Positions 13,744-27,000 of a DNA stretch of 64,000 bases are shown here, one piece after another. The DNA is from Paramecium sonneborni (Eukaryota; Ciliophora; Oligohymenophorea; Peniculida; Parameciidae). The stretch is from positions 22,928-86,927 of the forward strand of contig CAJJDN010000146.1 in the NCBI GenBank assembly GCA_905182985.1, in the 5' to 3' direction. The translations under genes and the position numbers were made by a program. The notes beneath the pieces are model-generated. The model ran no database searches. It saw nothing but the letters and a program-made list of their open reading frames with translations, and was not told the origin of the DNA. How positions within the stretch are numbered: the first letter of the stretch is position 1; every line of letters begins with the position of its first letter.

Positions 13744-16480
13744 CTATTAGAATTATTTGGAAGATTCGAATATTTTGCGATGGAAGAAATCAAAACTGAA
13801 GAAAATTTTCAACAAAACCCATTTTATTTCATTATGGAATAACTTAGGGGCCCAGGATCAAGGGAAGTGGATCCTCATTTAAAGAATTAGCAAATTTTTT
13901 CATATATATTCAAGATTAAATAGGTTTGTCTTGAAATGTCCAAAAAGTTAGGAAAGATTGCACTATTGGTGGCAAAAAATATCGGTTTATTAAAAATGAA
14001 AGGACTCCAAACCTTTTTATTTAGAAGAAATTAAAAAAAATAAAAACTCCTAAATGATAGTAGAAAACAATGATCAAAAATTATCAACATTTTATTTTAG
14101 GTTAAGATTATAAAATTTATTAGTTTTACATCAAATTTTTTGATTAATATAAAATTATTATTCTATTCAAAATAACATAATAGTGTATTAATGATTTGAG
14201 CCAAATTAATTTCTAAAAGAAAATAGTTACTTATTTGATAATTTGGTTCCACAAACTTCATTAGTATATATTGGACTAGTTTTGAACTCAATTTTATTAA
14301 GAATGCATTTTTACTAGCCTTTGTTATTTCGGCTATATTAATATTAAGATAAGTCAATCTATTTTTTAAAATATAATTGAATATTCTATAATTAAAGTCT
14401 ACATCTTATTTTAAATATTTATAGGTCAATAAATTAAATTAATTTATAAAGCTTGATTTGAGGTCAACCAATGATTTTTTGTTTAAAATTCAAAATATAT
14501 GTTAATCATGTATAGAAAAATTCAAAGATTTTAAAAAATATTAGAATATCACAATTATTGTGTACAAAAATAAATGAATGAATATATTTCTTTAAAGAAA
14601 TAACATTAGATTGACAGAATGAAATTATTATGTAAATGAGGAATAATAGTTCAATAGTAAAATTGAAATATTGTCATTTTGATTCTTGTTGCAAGAAAAA
14701 TAATAGTAATTATTGAATTTTATTATTATAATAGTTCTTATTAATATTTAAAATCAATTTATAAATATTATCTAAATAAAATAAATTATATTGAATTCAA
14801 AACAGATGATGATCTTTATTCGTCATTGTTTAAAGATTAAGAATAAAATAGGAACTTACGCTGATATTAGGATAGATTGTTATTTGCGGGTTATTTTTAT
14901 GATCAAATATAACATATAGTTTGGATAATAGAAAGAGATGGATTTAGATTAAAAATGTTATTCAAATTGGGATTTAAGGAGATAGATATTAATATTTCAC
15001 TATTATATAGAGAATCTTAAAATGATCATAAATTTTTATAAATAAAACTCATTTCTTGATATTATCTTTCTTTTTCTAGAAGGACTAGCTTCTATCATCA
15101 TTGTTAAGGGCTTATTAAAAAATTAATTTACAAAAGAAAAGTAATTAAATTATTTATTTGGCAAAGATTTTATTACTTTAAATATTTTTATTGCTCTGTT
15201 AAAATATTAGATAAATATGAATACTCCAATCAATTAATCAACTATTCATGTAAATTAAGTTTGCCTTAAATAATTTTAAAATATTTTTCAAATACTTGCC
15301 CAAACAATTTAAGAAAGAAAATATACATAATAGATGACAAAAAAATATTAATTTTCAAAAATTGTCTTATCAATTTTTATTTCAATATTTTTACATTTAT
15401 ATCCGGTAAGGAGTATCAAATTTTAGTTTTTATTCCTAGATATATAACAATATATGCTCAGTTTGACTTTCAAGTTATATTCTAATATTTCATCAAATCA
15501 TTTCAGACAAAATATGAGAGGAAATTTATGTAAGTAATTAATTTTCATATATAAATTGATTATTTATTCTTCAAAAAAGAAAATTGATAGAAATACTAAT
15601 CAAGATAGGATGATAAATAGACAAAATTAATCAAATAAACAATAAAACAAGTCTGTAATCATTTTTATGTTACTTGAAAGCTTAGAACTATATAATTTAA
15701 CCCTTGATTTCAAACTGAAATTTAAGATTGATAATCAAAATTAGAATTATGAACAGATTTTCAGATTAATCTAATCATCATACTCAAAGATCTGAAACAA
15801 AAACAATAAGAAAATTTCATAAACTACATTTTTGAATGACCAAACCTAATTAATTCATAGCATGTATTATATAAGGCCAAAATATGAGTTTATTCATTCT
15901 AAAGCTCTATAACTTAAAAAATGTTTAAACTTCGATTAACTTAATTCTTGGTTCTCAATTCTTTAAAAAAAAATGAGATTCACATTTTATTTGGATTTTC
16001 CATTTAAATGATGTAAAAAAATCTTGAAAAGTTTTCTTTTCCAATAATATTTTATAATTATTTTTAATGTCCACATTTTCATTAAGATTGCAACAGCATC
16101 TCCAAATTTTATATCTATTTGTTTAGAACTGATTCCTTATATTAGAACTATTATTGTTTATAGATTAAGAATATTTTTACAATACTTTTCAAGTAGATTT
16201 GTCAAACCCAAATTGTTAAAGCGGACTTGCTGAATTGAAGGAACAAATCTATTTCAAGCAGTGTAACATAAATTCATTTTAATTTTAGATAAATGTTAAT
16301 AACATAATGAGTATTGCAAATTTCTCATTTTAAACTATTTAAATAATATCTTATGCATTTGTAGATTCCTCAAAGGTTATATGCAAATGATATCAAACTA
16401 AATTCAAAGTATTTCTATTTTATTTTAAATAATTATTATTCTTTAAGAATAGAAAAAAAAATTAATATAAAATATATTAT
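13744..16480. other. gene-poor spacer
   Basis: About 2.7 kb, AT-rich. The first 100 bases contain the eroded B-box remnant of the gene to the left. Beyond that no frame stays open long enough, and I see no repeat family or RNA gene. Confidence 0.4.
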
Positions 16481-16499
16481 AACAATGGTTAATTTTAAA

Positions 16500-16640
16500 T
16501 ATATTAAAAATAAAGAGAAACCATAGAGTTTGAGTCATAAAAAGATTAGTTTTAGATACCACTATTTATGATCAAGACCTTTTGTATAGACAAGTGTGAA
16601 TGATGTCTCCTTTGACTTGATTGGACCCTGAGGCTTTAAC
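16500..16640 (+). ncRNA. possible small RNA or promoter element, unassigned
   Basis: A 140-base island of more balanced composition in AT-rich spacer, 90 bases upstream of the next gene. It contains AATGATGTCTCC and, 20 bases on, ACCCTGAGG. These resemble a box C (RTGATGA-like, imperfect) and a box D (CTGA) of a C/D snoRNA, but terminal stems are not evident and the box C is off consensus. It could equally be a promoter or 5' UTR element of the gene at 16728. Confidence 0.15.
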
Positions 16641-16727
16641 AAGAATCAAAATAAACGACGAAAAAATAACAATAATAACACTTTAATTAAATTCTTAAAA
16701 TATGTTTAAAAATTAATAGAAAATAAT

Positions 16728-19068
16728 ATGTAATAATAAAAAGTGATTTATTGTGTCTTCCATAACGAGACTGGGTTAACTTCAATTTGCACAGTTCCAC
16801 ACTAATGCTAAAGAAAGCTTTGTGTAAGATGTTTAGATGAACACAATGTGGATCTTAAATATATTTAAACTTATTTATAGTTTTATGAACTTTGCAAATA
16901 GAAGCTTTAAGAACACAAATTAGAAGATAGAACAGAAATTAATTAATTACGTTAAAGTTTTAAGTGTTTTATTTCTGAAGCTGAAAATCAAATGAAAAAC
17001 TTATTGGAAGAATTAAAAGAGTTAATTAAAAATATTTTTGATATGATTGAAAAAGAAGATCTAACTTATATTAATCTAGTAAAGGAGAATACTAATCCTT
17101 TAGAGTCTTCATTAGCTGATTTATAAAGATTAGTTTTAATATCAAATGGAAGTATTTTAGTTGATTGGGAAATTAAGAAATAAACTTATTTCTAGAAATT
17201 AGATTAAGCTAAAAATTGGTTAGAAGTAGAAATAAAGTCATTTAATGATAGATGTAAAAATGAAATGAAGGAGATAGTTTAAATAATGAAATAAGAATTT
17301 AATGTAAATTTTTAAAGTATTTAATTATAATAAATAATACCTAATGAATAGAAAGAGAAATAAAAGTAAGAAATAAAAGAGATTAGAAGCTATATCTATG
17401 ATATACATTATAAAAGATACATTAATACAAAATTCGATATAATTTATAAAGAAAAAGAAGTTGTTTATATTAAAGATGGCGCAATTATGAGAACGTATTT
17501 ATTTATATATATTTAATTAGTGATTTATTAAATTATTAGCCATACGAAATCTTAACAAATTTAGAATAAATTAAATTTTTTGAATGGGTTGGACAATATG
17601 GTAATTAAGGTTAAAAAATTGGTAAATGGAGAGCTAAATTAAAGAATGAATTTGTAGAAGGTCTTGGAGGAGAATACAAAAATGATGGAAAAAAAACAGG
17701 ACAATGGAAGGAAATATTTTAGAATTATTGGAGGTAATAATTTATGAATATATTGATAGTGAATCAATAGGATATGAGTTTGGAGAATACTCTAATGATA
17801 ATCGAGTAGGAAATTGGAAGTATATTTATAAAGGCAAAGAAATGTAATATTAAATAATATATAAGTGGTGGAGGATAATATAATTAAAAGGGATAAAGAT
17901 TTGGGAAATGGATTGAATTGTCAATTAACTCTTCAAAATAATCTTTAGTTACTTTTATAAGCGATTATAATGAGTTAGGGTAGAAAATAGGTAAATGGGA
18001 GATAAAGTAAGAAGGAGAAAAAATGTAAATAAATTTAATAATAATATTAGTGGTGGAGGACTTTATGTTAAGTTAGAAGAAGGTGGTATAATAAAGTCTG
18101 GTAAGTGGATTGTTCTGAGTGAGGGATTTACAGATAACTTTTAAGTTACTTATTGTGGTGAATATAATACAAAAGGGGGGAAAAAAGGTAGATGGGAACT
18201 TATGGAGAAAGGAGAACACTTTTATTCTAAATATAATTAATTGTAAAATAAATATTGAATACATATTTTAGCGGAGGTGGATGGTATGATGAATAAGAGG
18301 GATGTTCTATAAAGGTTGGATAATGGATAGAAATAAGGGATGGATGTAACGATAGTAGAAAACTCATTTTTAGTGGTCAATATAATGAAAAGGGATAAAA
18401 GAAAGGTAAATGGGACATAATATATAAAGGAAAAATTATGTAAAAATCAAATTTTAATAAATTATTTTAGTGGTGGAGGATAATATCAAGAATAAGAAAA
18501 TGGTTCTAAAAAAATTGGAGATTGGACTGATGTACATGAAGGGTTTTACGAAAAAATTTAAATTATTTACAAAGGAAAATATAATTTAAGAGGGTAAAAG
18601 TAAGGTAAATGGGATACTTTTAGTGTTCTATTAGATTGGTAAACTGAACCAATGTAAATATAATGCTATATATTAGTGGTGGAGGTCTTTATGATGATTA
18701 AGTAAGAGGTTCAATTAAAATTGGAAATTGGATTGAATTATGGGATTAGTATGGATATACTAAGGAAATACTTTAGGTTGGTTAATATGATGAAAAAGGT
18801 TAAAAGATTGGAAGATGGCAGTTTAATACTTTTTGTAAGGATGTTAGGTATAAAAGAATAAAAATTATTTAGTGGAGGAGGATGCTATGAAGTCTATGAA
18901 GGAGTTTCAAAAAAGAATGGGAGTTGGGTTGAGTTTTCTTAGGACTTTAAATTATAAAATTAAGTAGCTTTTAGTGGTGAATATTGTGAAGGCAAAAAAG
19001 TAGGTAAATGGGATGTAATAAAATGGGATCTTTTTAATAATAAATAAATTATGCAAGGGGAAGCTTGA
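16728..19068 (+). CDS. B-box / coiled-coil / SGGG-repeat protein with 8 introns
   Basis: ATG 16728; TGA 19066-19068. Introns at 17495-17520, 17734-17759, 17844-17865, 18025-18050, 18243-18271, 18440-18470, 18654-18676 and 18848-18872 (22-31 nt) leave exactly 711 codons. Residues 8-45 form a B-box-like zinc site (CVFHNE...ICTVPHQCQRKLCVRCLDEH). A long coiled-coil region follows (about 50-245). The C-terminal half repeats a unit of about 60 residues made of two modules, SGGGxYxxxG.K.G.W and x.Y.GEYN.KGxKxGKWD. The G-Y-G-K-G-W spacing recalls MORN motifs but is not canonical. Seven of the eight introns sit at the same place in successive units, just before the SGGG. The role is unknown. The plan (zinc box, coiled coil, beta-repeat) suggests a scaffold. 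Paralogous relics lie at 10010-10300 and 12216-13743. Confidence 0.85.
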
Positions 19069-20277
19069 ATTTTATATAATAAATTAACCTTATTTTATTG
19101 TTTTTTATTTATGAGTGCAATAATTTCATCTTTTTGCTTATGATTCTAATTGTTTGAGTTTTTCTGTTTCAAATAAATTTATATAATTTCAATTAGTATT
19201 TTCACATAAATTCTCTTTCTGACATTTGAAGAACAACCAATTTTTAAAAACAATCTCCTTTCTTCAACACAATAGCAGTGAATTAAGAAATGATATTCTT
19301 ACTAGATATATCTTGATGATTTTTTTTGATAATTTAAATTTACTAAATTAACTGTAAGATGAGGATTGTAATCTAAAAAAGATGGATAATTTTTTTATTT
19401 TAAAGATTTAATTTATCAGTTTGATTTATCTTAATTATAAAAACTTAGATTTTTACTCAAATTTAATAAAACTTTTATAATCCTAATTTTTACGCCTATC
19501 TATTTTAATAGTGAATAAAGTGAAATAAATTTTTTTCGACGCTAACAGTTTATATTCCATAAGATCTACATCTTAATAATTGATTTTTATATAACTTATT
19601 CCAACATTCATCAAAACAATTTTAATGCAGATGATGCATTTGATTGATAAATATAATAGAACAAAATTTTTATTGAATAGATTTTAAAGATTATTTAGAA
19701 TAATCTTCTATTTTGATTTGATTTAATGAATTCTCTTTAAATCTCTTAATAAAAAATTTAAAATTAATTAAGAAAAATCAATGTAATAAAATTATTGTTT
19801 TATATAATAACGTGAATTAAATTATTTTATTATCAACATGTCCTTAATAGAAGCTTTATATTTTCATTAAGATAAAAAGAAAAAAAGCTTCGTACTTTTT
19901 TTTTTTCTTTTTCTAAAATTAATTTCGAACTTAAAAAAAATATTCTGTTCTGGGGCCGATATTGTATTATTTTCGATAGGTTCAAAAATTTGAACACATT
20001 CGGCAATTTACAAAAAATTCTAAATGTGTCCCTTATAAATTGTGAATTTTACTTTTTTTTTTAATATTTTTACAAAAAAAAAAATATTCACTTTGTTTAT
20101 ATGAGTGCCCCCTTTGGTTTTCCATTTAGTATAAGTTATCCTTCAATTTAAATGCCCTTTACTTTTTCAATTTTTTTTTTAAATCAATTTTTTAAATTTT
20201 AATTATTTACAATATGTTTTGCTTTGATTGTGATGATAAAACAAAAAATTTAAATAATTAATTAAAAAAAAAAAAAA
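19069..20277. other. gene-poor spacer with a nested hairpin
   Basis: About 1.2 kb after the repeat-family gene. The only structure I see is at 19955-20004: GCCGA pairs with TCGGC across 40 bases that enclose the 16-bp palindrome GTTCAAAAATTTGAAC (19980-19995). No gene. Confidence 0.4.
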
Positions 20278-23200
20278 TTGAATTCCAATTTGCGTCATTC
20301 TCTAAGAAATTTGTTTCACAAATCGACAGTTGATTCACCCACATTAGCTCTTATTTTTTTTATTTTTTATTTTCTGAAATTACTAAAACCAATCAATACT
20401 TTAATTAACCCAATTTTTTATTTTATAAAATTTTTTAGGGGCATATTTTTGTTGAAGTTTAGGGGAACTTATCCAAACTGAGTCTTTCTCCACAAAGATA
20501 GACGAGAGTGGCATTACAAGAGAGAAATGTAGGATAGCCAAAGAGAACATTTAGAATAGGTAGAGATCTGAGGAATGATATTCATGCTAACAAGATCTTG
20601 ATCTATAATAGAAGGTGAGAAATATAATTGAACATGAATAAATATCATTTATGGGTTAAATCTATTATTCTCTCTTCATAATCATATAATGATAAGCTTT
20701 CTTAATTGCAAGCTGTTTTTTGTTTTGAAGACAACAAAAATCTAAATTAGATAGATATAATGGCTATGCTCATTTATGATACTTATCTAGTTTTAACATC
20801 CCATAAAAATATAAAATTAAGTAAACTACAAGATTCTAATTTAATTCTATCAGGAGAAAAGCATTTCAATAAGATAAATACCATTATGTTCATCTAATTT
20901 AGAAATTTCTTGTCATATATTATCAAATAATAGAATCAAAATGAATTATATCTTGAGAACGATGCTAAAGTTTTTCCATTAAGAAAAGTGATTATCTAAT
21001 TCGTTAATAAATTTTAAAATTAGATTTTGTCTTGCCATTTTTTCATTATATAAATAATGTTCTTAATTTTAGTTCTTTGACTTTTTATTAAAGATTACTT
21101 ATTGAAGTATTCTTTTAAGTGCTTTTGGGTATCAACATTTTTAAATAAATCATAATCTTTCAAAAATCTTATATCTTAATTATGAAATTGAATATTGATT
21201 ATTTGATGAAGACAAAATCTCATTCAGATCTTGTTTCTAACCGTAAACTTCATCTTCTTCATTTTAAATAGAGAATGGAATGACGCTTGATATGATCAAA
21301 GGATTCAAAAAAATTGGCGATTACCTTCCATTTTACTCTTCGAAGACTTTGTGGCAGCCCTTTTTTAGAATTTCTTTGGTTTTTTGGGCAAAAACCAATT
21401 TTAACTTAAAAAAATTATTTAAATATGATATTTTAAATTCATTTTTCTATTCACTTTTATAATGATTGAGAAAATTAATTCCTTTTATAATTATTTCAAT
21501 CCAATTTTTTATGCTTTCTTTCAAATTAAACTAAAAGCAAAGAAAATTAATATTGAATTTTAATATTAGCTTTTCGTTTTATTTAATTTTATAGATTCAA
21601 ATTAGCAACAAACTTATTATTTAATACCAATTAATTTTTACTTTTGATCACAACAATTCATGTTAATTAATTTAAGTCTTTAATCTGATTATTTTACTAA
21701 TTAATCTATTTACTATTTTCTTTTAAAATCAGATATTTATGCTAAAATTTTGAAATACTTGAACCCCATCAAATACAAAGAATGCTCTGTTATTGATATT
21801 AAGTTCTTGTGTCTCTTTATTATATTAAAGATGATTTTATCTATGAATAACACCGATTTAAACAAAGATGGATTCTTTATTTAATTTTATTTGATTCATT
21901 CAGGTTTTTTAACTTTTTTTTACTAATATTAACAAGTTAATAGACTTATTTGTTTTTCTTCTATTATAAATATAATAAGAACTGGATTTTTGATGTGCAA
22001 TAGTTTTCCTCTACAATAAACATAAGTAGAAATAAAATTTAATTCATTAAATGTTCAATAAATTATACTAAAATTTGAAAATGGAAAATGAATTCCGCTT
22101 TTATTTATGGACAAGATCAAAAATATATTTCTAGAAATAACAGTACATGTCTAACATTTTTAATTGGTTAGCAAAACTTTGCTAATAAAGTTTATTTATT
22201 CAACAAGAAAAACATAATAATCATTGCAATTTACTTATGAAAGACAAAATATCTTTTATGTGTAAGTTAATTTATCTAGTAATAGAGTTGATATCAAAAA
22301 TAATACTAAGAAAATCAAGGCAAGTAAAGAAAGAATCTTTAAAGATTTCTTATCACTAGATAAATGTTAAAAATTTAATTTCATTTTTGTGAACTATTAT
22401 TTTATCAATAATCATGCTAATCTATGATCAAAGAATGATTTAAAAGAGAGAAAATAATAATATTTGAGTAATAAGTATTAAGGAGATTATTTTGAAGTGA
22501 AAATAAAGATATATATGTTCTTAATGAAAATAATCTTATTCTATTCGATATTCTCTCATTATCCATAACTTCCATGAAATTGCGAAGCTTCATTAACAAT
22601 ATTCAAACAAGGATCGCCTATATATCTCTTCATCAATGAATAATATAGGAATTTGTTATTATTAATGAAGTCAATATTTTAGCAATTTATATCATATTTA
22701 ATATAAATGTGAATAAGATTTATGGTCTATATTTGTTAATATAAATTGAATCCTTAAAACACATGATCATTACAAATTTAATTTACATAGTTAATGTATG
22801 ATATGGCGAAATCTTCTCATTTAAAAAAGACTGCTGTTTACTTAAGTTTTAATTCCAAAGATTAGAATAAAATAATCCATAAACCTATTACATATTAGAA
22901 GCATATTATAGAATGATAAATTTTATTAATTTTATCTTTCTCTTTATTTCTTTTGAAAACAATCATTATAGAAAATCCTCAAATATTTTTATTAATCTAT
23001 CAATCCAAATTCATGAAATAAAAATTCAATTGTTCATATTTTTATATTAGCTAAAAAGTATCAATTTTCAAAGCAACACTAGTTTTAGTCTAATAAAGTT
23101 AATTAGATAAACTTTGCAAAAGTAGTTTATCTTTCTATGAACTTTAAGTACCTTAATTTTAAAAATAGAAAATAATAGGTATAATGATGATCACTATAGT

Positions 23201-23533
23201 TTCAATATAAATTTATAATCAATCCATAATTTGATGGATCTTTAATTTATAGCATGCATTGATTTCATTTACAATCTTCAAAAATTGATATTATGATTTG
23301 GTTTATTTCAAAATGAAATAGTTATACTATATTTCAAAAAATCTTATCTAACTATTTCAAAAAAAATAACTTAGATAATATTAAACATAATAAAATTGAA
23401 AAATATAGAATTAGAATTATGAAATTTTATTGTTTTATTTTTTGAATTTTAAATTACTCTTTAAGCAATAAATACTATTTTTTATACTTTTTTATTTGTT
23501 TAATTCTTTAATTAATTAAATTATTGAAAATTG
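20278..23533. other. gene-poor spacer with two coding-like fragments
   Basis: A plus-strand piece at 20469-20580 is free of TGA and reads like a hydrophilic protein (LIQTESFSTKIDESGITREK and on). A second at 21280-21462 starts MTLDMIKGFKKIGDYLPFYS and is open even in the standard code. Neither connects to further exons that I can find, and neither matches a family I know. Both could be remnants of lost genes. The rest is featureless AT-rich DNA. Confidence 0.35.
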
Positions 23534-23680
23534 ATGAAATAAAAGATGAGGACAGGAATGAATGGATTTGACTAAAACAAAGCTAAACCTTAGAATCAAA
23601 ATTAGCAAAATAACCCTTAAGCATAAAAAGTGATTTAAGAAGCACTCTAGAATCCTTAAAATAATTAGAAAAAAAAATGA
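23534..23680 (+). CDS. very small Q/N-rich protein (hypothetical)
   Basis: The ATG at 23534 (or an in-frame ATG at 23546) opens a 48-codon frame ending TGA 23678-23680. It begins MKQKMRTGMNGFDQNK, continues with runs of Gln and Asn, and ends QNPQNNQKKK. Eleven or more Gln codons are TAA/TAG, so a standard-code reader would see nothing here. It stands alone between gene-poor DNA and the end of the large membrane protein gene. It could be a genuine micro-protein, a first exon, or chance in AT-rich DNA. Confidence 0.35.
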
Positions 23681-24087
23681 TAAGTTATCTGTCTAAACAT
23701 TATTTTATATTCCATTTAAGTGTTATATACTGTATTTCAATACAAAATAACTTTCTTAAATAAATGTTGTATTAAACACAGTTTTTATCTAATGTAGCTC
23801 TCAAGTTCTATTTTAAAGTTATCAAAAAGTGAATAAATTTTCACTTTTCTTTACATAAACAGTATTATTTTTTTTTCTATAAATTAGATGATATTCTTAT
23901 AAAAAATAAAAATCTATATTATTCATTCTAAAAAGATGTATACAGATTATCTTAGTAATAATTTTTTTTCTGAATAAAAAATTATATAATTTGAAAAAGT
24001 ACTTATATTTATTATTAAAAAATTTTATATAATTTTTATTTAAAAACTTTTCATTTTTTAAATATATATAAGTGACATAAAACGCAA
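23681..24087. other. intergenic, 3' flank of the gene at 24088
   Basis: AT-rich, with homopolymer runs. No gene seen. A short frame here is an antisense artefact of the low-complexity sequence. Confidence 0.5.
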
Positions 24088-27000
24088 TCACTTTTTCATT
24101 TCAACCACTTAAAAAATTTGATCAACATTGAATTTAATACGTTTTTTAACCTTTATGAATTTTAAATATTATGCTTTAAGTTTCTCATAGAATTAATATG
24201 AACATCTGACTAAAGGAGATATTAAAGCTAGTATCAAGAGACCAATCTAAAGAAATCCGACAAATGTTTATTAATCTATTGCTAATTTTTTTTAAAAATC
24301 TGAGCAATGAGCAAGACATGATAAAGTAAAGAGCATTACTGGTGCTTCCATCCAAATAATAATTAATAAATCAAGTTTATTTGCTGTGAAATTTATAATA
24401 ACTATAAATCCAAGATAAAATAACAATACCAATGTTAATAATATACATTAGAGGACAGGTTAACTTTACATTAATATTAGAACAATTAAAAAGATTAACT
24501 TTTTAATTAAAATAATATTCTCATGTTATTCAGTTCTCAAATTGTTTAATACTACTTTTCTTTTGTATCCTGTAAAATTTTTAATCAAAATGATCATAAT
24601 TACTATTAAATATCCAATTGATATGATGTTAGAAATAATTTATCGTTATCCATACCAAATATAATTAGATTCTAAATAAAGCAGAACTTTAAATATTAAA
24701 TCCCAGCTATTAGCATGGAATAATTAAATTAAACCTGATATCTTAAATAAGTTTTTTAATTTTAATATCTTGTTATTAAGATAATAAATTTTAATTCCAA
24801 TGTTTATAATGATTTTGTTATTTATTACTCTTAAATAATAGATATACTTAGAACCAAAACAATAAGCATATATTATTTATGTATAATATTTTAGGAATAC
24901 ATGTAATCCTATTAAAAAGCAAATTTATGTCATTTATCCATAAATGCTGATTAATAAATCTGCATTTAATTAATATTCAAAGAACTTTCCAATACTTTTT
25001 AGATTTTAATATCCAATAAAATATTCAAAGAAATCAATGATTTTAAATTGGACCAAAGCTGGTTAAATAGTTACAAATTCTGATGATTCAAAATAAATTA
25101 AAAGATTTTAAGGAAAGCTAACATTTATATATTTAAGATATGATTAAAATTACAAAGTATCTAAGATTTCCATACATTAAGTAGGATCTCCAAATAATAA
25201 AAGCATAAGGCTACTGATAGATAATCCTATCATCATCCAAAATCCTAAAGCTTAAAAATTATTAGCAGTTTACAATTAAGTATTGCTTAAGACTTTAGAT
25301 GTTAATAATTTAATAGTTTAAATACTGGTATTAACTTCATTTTAATATGAGTCCTCTAATTTAGCATTAATTTCAACATTAAGATTAATTTAAGTTGTAA
25401 TAGTTTCAAGGATATTAATTTAAATGATATACATTACATCAAGTAGAACTTTTTCTTAAATTTCAACTACAGGTATAATAGTAATAAGATAATTATTATT
25501 TTAGATTGCTGGTTGAATAGATAGTTTAATTTAATTAGTAAAATTAAGATTGACTTAATTTAATTTAACTTGATTAGAGAATGTTAATTAGACATATTAA
25601 TTTTCTATAGTTTGATTAAGATATTTTAATACAATGACAGTATTTGGAACACAATTGCTGAGTTTATTAATAGTGTTATTACAAAACCAATTAAATTCAA
25701 TGGTACATTAATTTGAACATCCATCACCATTTAATAAGTTACCATCATCACATTCTTCATCATTTGTATAAATAGCATTTCCACATTGACTTTATTCTAT
25801 TTCTTCTTCATCATCATTATTATAATTATTAATTTCATTATTGATTTAACAAGATTTATCAATAATTTAATATCCTTCTATACATTATTCACATTTTCCT
25901 ATAGAATTACAAGTTTAGCATTCTTTTTCACATTAAAATTAACAATTATAACAACCATCATAAGGAATGATATTACCATCTTCACATTCTTCTAATCCAT
26001 CTAAAACATAACCATCTCCACATATAGGTCTACATTTACCATCATGTAATTCAAAGAATTGTTAACAAAGTAAACAAGTATTTCTATCAGCACAAGATTC
26101 ACAATATGGAAAACATTCAAATTTACATTCAAAACAACCATCTCCTTCAATATAATTTCCATCATCACATTATTCCATTGAAGATTCAGCTATTTTACCA
26201 TCTCCACAAAATTAATAACATCTATAATCCAAAAGTTACCAACCATCAAGACATTAATAACATTTATTACCAATACAATTTATACATTCTAATAAACAAC
26301 TTTATTTGCATTTATAACATCCATCAAATTAAATATTATTCTAGTCATCGCATATTTCTTATTATATTACAATTCCATCATTACATATTGGACTACATGT
26401 CAATTTATTATTGTCTAATCCATAAAATTTATCACATTCTAAACATTTATTCATAAGAGTTTCCTTACAATTCAGTATTTCTGATATTTTACATTAATTA
26501 TAAAAATATCCAAAAATTCCATAATCCTCTAGATTACATGTTAAACTACTTACTATTTTATATTTAGAATGTATGTTATTCAAAAGATCATATTAGTAAT
26601 GACCATTTTCAATCAAATTATTAATATTATTATAACAACCTTTATTTTCTTAAACTTAATAATTTTCAGAACCATCACAAATATAGTAACACTATCCATA
26701 TAATAATTAATATTTATGTAAACATTTTTTACATATTCCAAATTTACATTCATTACAATACAATGGACATGAATATTTACATTTATAACATCCATCATAT
26801 TATATAATGTTGCCATCATCACACTCTTCATTACATGTAATAATAGAATCACCACATATTTATTTACTATATTGTTTTAATCTTTTTTCATTTATTTTAT
26901 ACTAAGAATCACAAGTTAAAAATAACTATGTTTACTTATTAATATATTTATAACATTCCAATGAATCATACAAATATTAGCATTAATTGTGATTTTCATT

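Noticed and set aside
19955..20004. tRNA candidate (GGTTCAAAAATT resembles a T-loop)
   Set aside because: No acceptor stem, anticodon arm or A-box of correct spacing.
26106..26456. 116-codon plus-strand His/Ile-rich frame
   Set aside because: Antisense of the Cys-rich membrane protein (CC/TG-rich Cys codons read backwards).
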